This document shows, piece by piece, positions 10,729 through 20,764 of a stretch of DNA of 64,000 bases (position 1 is the stretch's first letter; each line of letters begins with the position of its first letter). Position numbers and translations under genes: made by a program. Location: assembly GCA_949592205.1 (NCBI GenBank), contig CATIUR010000003.1, positions 78,892,501 through 78,956,500 on the forward strand, in the 5' to 3' direction. Under the pieces are notes generated by a model that saw only the letters and a program-made list of their open reading frames with translations, did no database searches and had not been told where the DNA came from. This DNA is from Helichrysum umbraculigerum (lineage: Eukaryota; Streptophyta; Magnoliopsida; Asterales; Asteraceae).

Positions 10729-12180
10729 ATGAAAAATTCAAAAATGTCTTTCTACGATTCGCCGCCTTTAAGCCCCGTTTCTCCAATCGCCCGCAAGACG
10801 ACCGAAGAAATGACGGCCATGGACAACGCTGAGTTCTTCGACTACCTAGAACAAGAGTTTGAATCCGAATTCTACTCTTCATCTTCAACTACATCCGAAG
10901 AAATCTCCGTTAGTCCAGATGACGATTCTAGAACCATAGGGCAATTCTTAGATCTTGACTTAGGACCCAATGAATCTCAACAGAAGATTTCAACTTCTGT
11001 CTCTAGCATTCCAAGCTATCAGGTCATACCTGAACCTGAGATCTCATTTCCCTTAGAAAATTTCTCGCAATTCCCTGATTTTGCTGGAACTTCTGAGAAT
11101 CTTCAAACCTTCCGTTTTCCACCCGCTGAAGAACGCATCCCCATAAGGAATGAAGATGCTTACGAATATCCTCCAAAATCACCAATTTTTATAAACCTCA
11201 TACCAGAACCTGCGTACACCATATACCGTGTCGTTGATAGAAATATACTTGACCAGTCTGATGAAGAAGTCCGCTATGTTGGGTACTCTCTTGATCCTGA
11301 CAGGAGGTTAGCTGTTTGTAGGGCATTTGTCAGACATCTCAAAACATCAGACTTTCCTTTCTCAGTCGATCAAAGAATAGTCATCAGTAGGATTGATAAT
11401 CAGATCAGTACTCTCCACTGTCTTCCAAACCAAAAGAAAGATGGTATCTTCACACGATATAGGGTGGAAGAACAAAAGCTTATATCCATAATAGACCTAC
11501 TAATGGACCTATTTGCAAGCACTAAATATCACTCAGAGTCACAAACCCTGATTGATCGTTATGTTGCGGCTATGATATATGAGCTTGAGTTCTGGATCTC
11601 AAAAGATCCCGCAATCCCTCTAAACATTTCTGGAAAAATTCCTTTCTTCGTTGACCCTGCCACCTATATGATCAAAACGTTGTTAGAGATATTCCCTAGA
11701 GCTGCTGACGATAAGAGAAAAGCCACTTTCTTCGCTAAAAGAAAGAATATTCACGTTGAACTCACTTTACTTTTCGATCATTCTAAATTTCCTTTCACTT
11801 TGTCTCAAAGATCGTTGATCATGGATATCACCGAAGCAGTTCACGCTACAACCGGAGATCCTGATTCAGAGGAAGAACGGAAGTTTCAGAATACTCTAGA
11901 TAAACTTCTCCACAACCTTAATCATATAGACAAAGGAACACGAGTAGGAATTTCAAGTCCGAAGAGAGTTAGGAAAGAATTTTATAAGTTTATTGGCAAT
12001 CTTCTAGACTTAGGCAAAAAGGAACGTAAGTTTCTCAGTGAATTCGAAATATTTTTTCTAAATCCTGCAGATCTAGTCGACTCTGTCATTAAAACCCTTA
12101 TGATTAAATTCATTCCTCGCCATACTCTTCTGCACCCAAGAACACCGAATGCTTTTAAGCATTTGATCTTGATTAATTAA
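10729..12180 (+). CDS. E3 ORF1: uncharacterised 483-aa protein with two related helical modules
   Basis: This is the first ORF after the primer site, in the gag position, with an in-frame ATG at 10729 and no interruption. I see no zinc knuckle, no Ty3 Gag signature and no protease motif, so it is not an ordinary Gag. Residues 1-135 are acidic, Ser/Pro rich and probably disordered. Two modules then follow: SDFPFSVDQRIVISRI (207-222) parallels SKFPFTLSQRSLIMDI (352-367), and IPFFVDPATYMIKTLLEIFP (304-323) parallels IFFLNPADLVDSVIKTLMIK (441-460). The same order and similar spacing imply an internal duplication. The tail is basic and hydrophobic. The function is unknown. A divergent Gag or a self-regulatory DNA- or RNA-binding protein are both possible. 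Confidence 0.85.
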   Translation: MKNSKMSFYDSPPLSPVSPIARKTTEEMTAMDNAEFFDYLEQEFESEFYSSSSTTSEEISVSPDDDSRTIGQFLDLDLGPNESQQKISTSVSSIPSYQVIPEPEISFPLENFSQFPDFAGTSENLQTFRFPPAEERIPIRNEDAYEYPPKSPIFINLIPEPAYTIYRVVDRNILDQSDEEVRYVGYSLDPDRRLAVCRAFVRHLKTSDFPFSVDQRIVISRIDNQISTLHCLPNQKKDGIFTRYRVEEQKLISIIDLLMDLFASTKYHSESQTLIDRYVAAMIYELEFWISKDPAIPLNISGKIPFFVDPATYMIKTLLEIFPRAADDKRKATFFAKRKNIHVELTLLFDHSKFPFTLSQRSLIMDITEAVHATTGDPDSEEERKFQNTLDKLLHNLNHIDKGTRVGISSPKRVRKEFYKFIGNLLDLGKKERKFLSEFEIFFLNPADLVDSVIKTLMIKFIPRHTLLHPRTPNAFKHLILIN

Positions 12181-12790
12181 AACTGTTTTGGAAAGTCGGG
12201 CTAAAGACTTTAAACCAAGCGCTTATTGGGAGGCAACCCAATTTTATAAGTTTTAAATTAGTTAGTTTTTTTTAGTTACAAAGAACTTCTAAAAACTTTG
12301 GTTTTCGTGAAATCTGCGCAGTTTCTAAAATTTAAAATTTTTTTATGAACTTTAAATTTTTAAAATTGTTAAGATTTCAAGAACTCAAAATTTTTTAGAC
12401 CAAAAATAAGTTCCCTTTATTTTTAGCATTATCTTCCGCGTTTTAAATATAACAACTTTTTGTCCGCTCACAGTACTACGCAGAATTTTAAAATTTTTGC
12501 TAAAACTAATTAGCTTAAGTTTTTAAAATTGTTTCACCCAAAATAATTTAAAACATAAGTAATTAAAATAAAAGAAGGAAGGAGGGGTATTTAAATATTT
12601 TGTGATTTAAGAAATAACAAAAAAATCAAAAAAATTTAAATCTCTCTCTCTCCCCCTTCTTCTTCCTTCGCCGGCCTCACCCCAAACCCTCCACCATCTC
12701 CATTTTTCACCATTGTTAACCAAATCAAGCTCAAAACCTTGCTCCATTTCGTTAATATGTAGTCTCTAACTCATTTGCATCAAGATTAAG
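12181..12790 (+). other. E3: post-pol-type motif, AT-rich spacer and leader-like sequence
   Basis: After ORF1 the motif CGCTTATTGGGAGGCAACCC (12220-12239) appears. I know it as a common sequence just after the pol stop in Athila/Tat elements, so its position next to ORF1 suggests pol was lost between them. AT-rich DNA follows, then a possible TATA region (TATTTAAATATTTTG near 12588) and a CT-rich, ATG-poor stretch (about 12640-12720) that looks like a plant 5' leader. Confidence 0.55.
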
Positions 12791-14012
12791 GTAAGATTCA
12801 AGCCCTAACTCTCAAAATTCTCTAACTTTAAAAACCTAGGGTTTCAAATTATTAGGTGATTATGGCTAGTTAAAGTTGCGAATTTGAGCAATGATTCTTG
12901 CTTAGTAGTGATATAAGATGATGTAGGAGCTTGCATTTCATGAATTTGATGGAGAATTATGAGTTTGAGTTTTTAAAGTTAGTTATTTTGCCCTAATTGT
13001 TCATATTTGGTTAAAAGATGATTAAATTGCTTATGTGAAGTTGCTAGTGATTGTTATATGCTTAGAATAGTATAAGTAACTTGTGCATTTGCTTTGTTCT
13101 TAATCAAACATGATTATGGTTGCACTTTGAGAATTCAAGTAAGCTTGAAAATCGGTTTTTGCTAAGTGTCACATTTTGAAATAGAATCTTTACTTAGAAA
13201 TGATACTTATGCTTGATTACATGTTTTAAGCCTACTTTGATTCTTGAAAGCACTTAAAATGAATTAACGAATGAATCAAGATTTCTAAGTGGTGCTACTT
13301 TGGTAAAACAAAGTTAATGAAGCTTATAAGTTATGATTTGTTCCGACATTCAAGTAACCATTTCCATTTAAAACAATTTGATTTTTGATAAAGGTTTGAA
13401 CTTAGAAGTAAGTATGGTCTATTTTGTTCCAATGCATCGCGACTTTAATTGACTACTTTCAAAAACCAACGTGATGCTTGCACCAAAATTGCCACACCAA
13501 CTTTAAAGAACATTCTTAAATCATAAAACGGCAATAATGAGTTAACTTGAACTTTGATTGCTTACTTGCTCGGCATGATCATAAAACGTTCACTTTAAAA
13601 TGCCATGTTAGTTTGCTAGTTTGTGTAAGTAAGTTGCTTTCGCCACTTTAAGGTAATTAGATGGCCTAGAACAAACTTGCATATTACATGTTGTAAAATT
13701 CTAGGTACTTGATGCTTATGTGGTTGAAAATTGGAACTAGTCTCAATTTCTCGAGTTACTTTAATTTGATAAAGTCCACTTGGGAATTTGTTGCAAATAG
13801 TTCATCATAGCTTCTTACATAAATCAAAGTTCGTTTAGATGGTTGAAAAGTGAGATTTTGATTATTATTGGTCATTACAGGTTTATGGATTATCCACTTT
13901 TTAAAGCCCTCATTTTGAATTTTTTCCAATAATTCTAGGGTTTAATATAATCCGTGTTCTTGTAATTGATTTAATATAACCTACTATGATGTTTGTTTTT
14001 CTCTTATTTCAG
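12791..14012 (+). other. E3: predicted leader intron before ORF2
   Basis: AAG|GTAAGATTC at 12790/12791 matches the plant donor consensus. CTCTTATTTCAG at 14001-14012 is a strong acceptor, with the ORF2 ATG at the very next base. The 1222-bp interval is T-rich like plant introns. Splicing is inferred from sequence only. Confidence 0.6.
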
Positions 14013-15817
14013 ATGGCCAAGACTTCACTTCCTTCATACATTAAAGACTCAATTAAAGACGATGAGAAAAGGAAGCTTTATAGGAAATGGCTATCTCATG
14101 AGTTAGGAGTTAACAGATAGTATGGGAGGATTTGGCTAAGATTGGGTTAGCGACAGGATTTAGGGAGTTGATTGAATTTAAAGTGGGAAAACGACATCTT
14201 CGGGCATGGACTAGTTTGTTTGACTTAAAAGAGAAAGTTTATCAAGAACTTGTGGCAGAATTCATGGTTACCTTCAAGTTTGATAAATCGGTATCTAAAT
14301 TGGACGATGCTTCGATGATCAAGTTTAACTTTCAGGGAATGAGTTACAGCATGTCCTTAGCCACTTTTGCGGTTCATTTAGAGCTTTATAGTGAATATCA
14401 AGTGACCACCAAGTTCTTCCTCAACTCAGAGTGCAGTCCAAAACAGAGAGATCACACGGCTATTTGGTCTCAGTATGCATCAGGACGGTTTCATTCAAAT
14501 GTCAAAGCTCGAGTTTTTCAGGATAGATATCACAATGTGCTCCATAATCTTCTTGCTTGTTGTATTCGAGGTAAAAGGAAGACAAAAGGAGTTGTTGGCC
14601 AGAAAGACTTGTTGATCATCAAGAGTATCATTGAGAATGAGCATGTGAATGTTGCCTACTTGGTTGCTGATCGTCTTCTCAATGAGTCTGCTTATTCTGA
14701 GTCTGAGACTGTTTACATGGGGGCTATCATTACAAAGCTAGTTAGAAAGATGGGGCTTTTGACTAGTGATGTGATTAGCAGATTGACAGAGATGGAGGGC
14801 AAGGAGTCACAGCCATATGATATAAACTACATGATAAAAGTTTGGATATTGGAAAAAGATCTGAATGGTGATATCCGCTGGAAAGATGGTCAGCTGATTC
14901 CGGGAGTTTCTATGAGACCTCCGAAGAGTAAGATAGCTAGGATTGAGTTTGATGATAGCACGGTGCATAGGGAGCAAAGGAATGAGGTCCATCATGAACC
15001 TGAGACAGGAGAGACGTCAGTTCCTGATGTGGAGGTTCAGAGTACACCTGCTCCTCAGCCCAGAGTGCTTCATTGGGGAGATCCACCATCATCTGAGCTT
15101 TTCTATGGTATGCTACACATGCTTCAGCAGAGACACACTATGGATACATACCTAGCTCATGAGTTTGGATTTCCTACACCAGCTCCACCGACTTGGATCT
15201 GCGGTCCACTACCACCCGACTTCACCACATCACCACTCCATACATTCACCATGACTCCATTCACCACTACCATACCTACCATCACATCACCTCACCCCAC
15301 TACCACTATCACACTTACTACCACCACAGGGATTCCACCTAGGGCTCGCCGATCTTCATGTATACCCACACCTGAGCCAGTATTCTCTGTTCACACCACC
15401 ACCACACGTGAGCCGCATGATCCACAGATTATCCTACAGCCATCTTCATGGGTTGTCACCCGTCCACGAACAGCCGAGTCTGCTGCATCATATACAGATA
15501 CATCTTCAGAGACAGATTCACCGCAGTCAGGGCAGGGTTTGGATATTCAGATGGAGCCACTACATGAGCATGAGGAGGATCAGACACATGATCAGATACA
15601 GGAGCAGATGCAGACAGACTATGTGCCAGCCTTCACTACTGGACCTACAGATTCTGGATTGACAGGGTTACTTGACACCACCCCTGTTCCATCCTCAGAT
15701 TTGCCACCGGTTCACTTGGCACAGGTTCTGCGTGACTTCCCTCTCGGATCAGCTGACATAGGAGATATGGGCCTTGATTCGAACTTCCATTTGTATCCAC
15801 TACATCCAGAGCAGTAG
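14013..15817 (+). pseudogene. E3 ORF2: ATHILA ORF-1-like protein, frameshifted near the start
   Basis: ATG at 14013 opens MAKTSLPSYIKDSIKDD but stops at 14118-14120. The remainder is open in another frame to 15817, so a small indel near 14111-14131 breaks the gene. There is no ATG where the downstream frame opens. The body carries the pattern of the ATHILA ORF-1 family (VYQELVAEFMVTF, an F.L.G.SYSMSLATF-like stretch, then HNLLACCIRGKRK and QKDLLIIKSIIE). The last about 280 residues are Pro/Thr/Ser rich, then acidic and Gln rich. I see no clear transmembrane segment, so an envelope role is not supported here. Confidence 0.78.
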
Positions 15818-18149
15818 CAGGCCGCATCATCGGGGTCAGTATCCCGCATGGCGTCGAGTGGACAGCACTCCGTCACCCAGCAGGCAGCAGGCAGCTCTCT
15901 TCCTACTCTCCATGAGTCACCACCGGATAAGGACCCTCCTCTTCCTTGATTCCACTTATCTATCACTCTTTATCTTATTATTACTTATGTTGGATGACTG
16001 TACTATCACTTGATATTTTGGATGACTGTATCAGTATTGTGATTCGGCGGATATATTTTGGGACCAACCAATGATTTGGTTGGGTTTATCTGCTTTATTT
16101 ATCATATTATCTTAGTTTATTTACTAATGTTGTGTTTATTTTGCTTTTGAATAAAGAAAAAATGTGAATAAAATTGAAGTTCTCCGAGGATATATAAGAC
16201 GACGCGCAAATCACGCAAGATTCGGGTTGAACGACGCTAGATTCTCCAACTGCTGTCTACACACCCAAATCTATCAAACAACCGTCTCATTCTATCTTAG
16301 GGGAGTTTTTCGTTCTTTTTCCTAGTGGTTATTAAATATCATAATATATCTATACCGTTGTCCTTTATGCTTAATTCTTAAGTGTGGGATTATAAAATCC
16401 CATAAATCAAATCAACTTAGAAACAAAGTTCCAAAATATAATCAAGCTTTAAGTGTGGGATTCTTCTCCAAAGAAGAATTTTACGCTTAGTTTGTGAACA
16501 TTAGGGACAATGTTCCTCTAAGTGTGGGATACACGGTATGATATACCGTATTTTGGCTTTGATTGCTTGTCCAAAGTAAGCTACAAATAAAAATAAGCTT
16601 AAAACCCATTAAGCTTAAATTTTTCATCAAAACCTCATTTCTGCTAAAATTTTTAAAATTTTTTGACTTAAAATATTTTTTGCGAAAGGTCATTTGTCAG
16701 GAATTAGATAAATTGCTTTGGAAAGTAAGATAAATTAGAATACGAATTCCTTAGAAATGAAATGTTAATCCATGAGCATCGCACGGCTAGGCACATACAC
16801 CCTTTTGCAGTGAGGTACTTGAGCCCAATAAGCATTCATCTTTAATGCTTCACTTTCGATTGATGTGTGTGCCGATGCTTTTGCTTTGAATTAGAACTTG
16901 CTCTTGGTATACGCTTCGAGACCACACCGATGAGCGTCGTACGCGGTGTAGGTGCAATCAGATGACCTTGACATTCCCTAGGATTAACCCTTTTTTCTTT
17001 AAAACCATATTTTTACAGCCCAAAACCCTTCCAACACTCATTTTAAGTGTTGATGATCCGCCTAGAAAACCCTGTTGAGCCTTAGCCTTTTCGTTTCATT
17101 AAAACCCAAATTTTCAACCCATTCACTTCTACACCCACCAAATCTTATCTTAGAAATTTTTAAATTTTTGAAAAACGCTATTTAGATATTCTTTTTGCTT
17201 TCACTCAAAAATTCACAAAAATCATGTTTACTCAAAACTCCTCGTGTGCGTTTCTATGATCAATACTCAAAAATAGAGAGTCGTGTGGTGCAAAAAATTG
17301 GCACCAGGTAAATTCGAAATTGTCAAAAGTGTGAAAAATGAAAGTCAGAAAAGATCTCAAAAAAGGGACAGTGAATAAATTTGAAAATTCCTTAGAAATT
17401 CCTTGGCAAAGAAATTATAAGCCAAAAATATAGAAAAGTAGAAAAGAAAAGAAACGAAAAAAATATATAATAAAGCTAAGTGCTTCGAATTCTCCCGAAA
17501 CTCTGCTCTCTTAAAATTTCAAAAATCTTCCGTGTGTTTCCAAGAGATAGAAGTCAAAATAGCTATCTCGCTCCCTTATCGTTATCCGTTTCCGTTTTCA
17601 TTAAAAAGTTTATCTAAATAAAATTTTTCATAAGTTTAAAAATGCCTAAGATAAGCAAAACCCTTTTTATTTAAAACCAATTCCCCTTCTATACCATTCC
17701 CTTTAAACCTCACCAAACATTACAACCCAATTGGATGTCCTGGGATGATTAGCACCGTTCTCATCGAAGTGGTGGAGATCCGATTCTCGATCAAGCCTAT
17801 GACGAGAAGCAAATGCATGACTGGCTTCATGAGCGATTTCATTTGTTTAGAATGATAGGTAACCCGAAACACTTCTGAGTGAATTGAGTGACCACCTAGT
17901 GAGATCGCCTAGTCATGTACAATATCCATCGAGAATTGTGAAAGTATGCCAGGACTAACATTTCAATCTAAGGGGTGAATGTTCTAATGATGCTTGCTTT
18001 CTGAAAAGATTTATCCAATGGCTGACAAATGACTGATCTCGAAGTATTTTATGTCAAAAGCCTAAAACTACTATTTTTAAAGAAACGCTTAGCAGGTGAG
18101 AATTTTCAAGTTTGATTGAGGGCAAGCAAAGTTCTAAGTGTGGGATATT
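15818..18149 (+). other. E3: 3' untranslated region with four identical PPT-like 12-mers
   Basis: No credible ORF is present. The 12-mer TAAGTGTGGGAT occurs at 16379-16390, 16450-16461, 16519-16530 and 18135-18146. The last sits 3 bases before the 3' LTR and is the functional polypurine-tract position. The other three are spaced 71 and 69 bp apart, far upstream. The remainder is AT-rich. Confidence 0.8.
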
Positions 18150-20764
18150 TGATAACACGTAAAAAGTCATGTTTTTACTTATGTTATTTCCCGCATTTTA
18201 GACTCAAAGTTAGCAAAACCACACCAATAATGTCAAATATTATGATATTTTGTTAACTAAGTCAAAACGGAAGTAATATTTATAAAACCATTGAAAATGA
18301 TACGAAAAACGTGAAAAAAGGAGCATAAACGGTCAACGAATCTTTAGTTCACGCGTTTCAACACTTTTTGAGCAAAACCAAGAATTATGACCTCTAATTT
18401 ATGTCATTATGTTCGTTAGGAAAAGACGATCGCGTGGATATAAAGAACGTTGAAAACGGATGCACGATGAAGAAGATACGCCCAAACGAAGATCACAAGC
18501 AACCGACGGATCACGATACGGGAGAGACAAGCCGGATACGGCCAAGCCCAACCGTATACGGCCAAGACCAAGCCGTATACAGCCTGTCCCAACCGTATAC
18601 GGCCAAGGTCCAGCCGTATAAGGCCAATCTCCCCCGTATCCGGCCTTGTCCCTCCCCCGATACGGCCAATCTCTCCCGTATACGGCCAAATTCAACCGTA
18701 TCGTGTGTTTTGGTCATCCAAGGTGCAATCTTGATACGGGTGGGAAATACGGCTGAGATTTTGGAGGTGGAAATACGGTTGAGGAATACGGTTGAGACAA
18801 ATCTATAAATACTAACCACCACCTCCTCATTTCAGATATTCTCAACATTCTACACTTCATTCATCCAATTCTCTTTCACACTTCTCTTTTATTTTATTTT
18901 TCGGTTTTTATTTTTAGCTTGTAGTTTTGGTTTCTCTCTCTAGAGTTTTCTCTCTCTAGAGAGAAGTAGATAGTTAGTTAGTTAGAGGTAGAGAAGAGAA
19001 AAGCAAGGCGTTGTAATCACGGTGTAAAAGCATTCTTGGTGCAAAACTACGCGTTTCTCAATATTACTCTGCTCAAATTTCTGGTGATATCTATCCTCTC
19101 ATACTTCTACTATGTTTGAATTATTTCTGCTTATTTGTATGATGTGTGTTATGTGTATTGCCATGATTACTGAGTAGTGTACTATTGCGGTTGTTGAAAT
19201 GTAGATAATTAGATGTAGGGATGATGTTAAATTAATCTTTATTTAAAATATGTGATTGGGAATTATTAAACTTTATTATGTTCAAACTTATCATGCATCT
19301 AGACTTAGTTATGGATCACCCTTTCCAGTTCTTCGCGTGACTGCTACTTAGGTTTAGAAACTGATCACCTCTAGATACGGTAGTTTGTTATCTGTGTTAT
19401 CGTACGAAGCCGTGTCTGTTACTGTAATTCGGCTAAAGTACTGGGTATAGCAATGGAAACACCACTGGTGGAGTACAACCGTGGAAGCCCGAGGAAAAGC
19501 CGTTGGTACCATCACTGTGGACTACCTAGAAACCCTAGAATATGGTCTAGACATCATAAAGCTGTGGAAATGCCAAGTACACCGTAGGCCTACCTCTGGT
19601 TACGAACACACTGTGGAAATACAGTAACTAAAGTACACCGTGTCTATAGTTAGAATTGGTTAACATGTGGAAAAATAGTTATACGCGGTGAGATCAATTC
19701 TGGTTATAAAGCCGTGGAAATGCTGTAAGCATTGTACACTGTAAAAGTATCTAGAATTGGTTGAACCGTGGGACTGTTGGAGTACACGGTAGACTGATCC
19801 CCGATTATACGGCATTGTGGAAAATGGTGACAGTACTGTACACCGTAATAGTACTCAGGGTTAGCAACCGCTGTGGAAAAGAGCACTGTACCCCGTTAAG
19901 TGTGTCTAGGGACGAATGACTGATCGCAAAGGAGAGTTCTAGATCATGACAAAAGTAATTAAGCTTATAAAACCTAAGGCATGAGTCTAGAGATGAAAGT
20001 CAAGCCCAACAGTGGTTCAAGATTCTTAAAACCCCTAGACTCTACAAAACTGATAGTTTGAAATAATAGGTTTATAATTAGTACATGGTTAAATAATAGC
20101 AGTTGTAGTTAGGTGTTAAGAAAGGTCGGAATAACCCAATGGGCAGCCTGTCACCTTATTCCTGCACCCTTCAAGGGTCGCTGTCTCTACAAAGACATGT
20201 GTGGGGGGTCGGATAGTCTGTTCTGTTCAGAATCACGATAACCTAGGTACTCAGTGACATACTTATGTAGGTCTGACCGAAACAAGTAGGGTCCTAGCGT
20301 TTACACCTGTAATGCATCTGTCTGTTAATTAATTAAGTCCCTAATCACCTTTATAATGAACATCATCCCAACAACTGATTATTGAAACTTCAACAGCCGC
20401 ATTCTCTATCTATCTAGCTAATTACCGATTCTCATCTCTATTTTACTTTTCTGCATTTAGTTAATCAATTTACTAGAAAAACCAAACAAACAAAATCTAC
20501 CTATCTACACAACCCATCCTAATAGTAAACCTTATCTTTGGCCTAAGCTTTGTTTCAATTCGCTCCGATTAAAGAACGACCTCGAGTTATACTTGCTGCT
20601 TACTCACCCAGTGTAGTAGGTAGTATCTATAAGTTGAGCCCCGCATATTACAAATTTTAAAACTTACCCACGACGCCCGCCTGATTTGTCCGGACGAGTC
20701 CTTTGACGACGAGGACGGTTCACTCGCGTGAGCTAAAACGAACCTGACTTATCGGGCGACGTCA
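18150..20764 (+). repeat. E3: 3' LTR
   Basis: 2615 bp, starting TGATAACACG and ending GGGCGACGTCA, directly followed by the right target duplication TACAT (20765-20769) and E2 pol. Substitutions against the 5' LTR include two that destroy exact CCGTATACGG sites (near 18578 and 18621) and CpG-type changes. Confidence 0.93.

Larger units (their letters stand above)
7964..20764 (+). mobile_element. E3: complete pol-less Athila/Tat-like LTR retrotransposon inserted in E2
   Basis: A 12801-bp element bounded by two 2615-bp LTRs (TGATAACACG...GGGCGACGTCA). The target duplication is CACAT at 7959-7963 and TACAT at 20765-20769, one base changed. The host frame of E2 resumes exactly after it. Inside are a tRNA-Asp-type primer site, an intact 483-codon ORF of unknown type, a broken ORF of the ATHILA ORF-1 type and a polypurine tract. 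No protease, RT, RNase H or integrase is present, so the element must rely on enzymes in trans. I count about 24 substitutions between the LTRs (about 0.9%), so insertion is recent. Confidence 0.93.

Noticed and set aside
14132..15817. Treating 14132 as the start of E3 ORF2
   Set aside because: The codon there is TTG, and the natural ATG at 14013 follows a splice-acceptor-like CAG in another frame. The ORF is better described as frameshifted.
14013..15817. Calling E3 ORF2 an envelope gene
   Set aside because: The position fits the env-like ORF of Athila, but no convincing signal peptide, transmembrane segment or cleavage site is visible.
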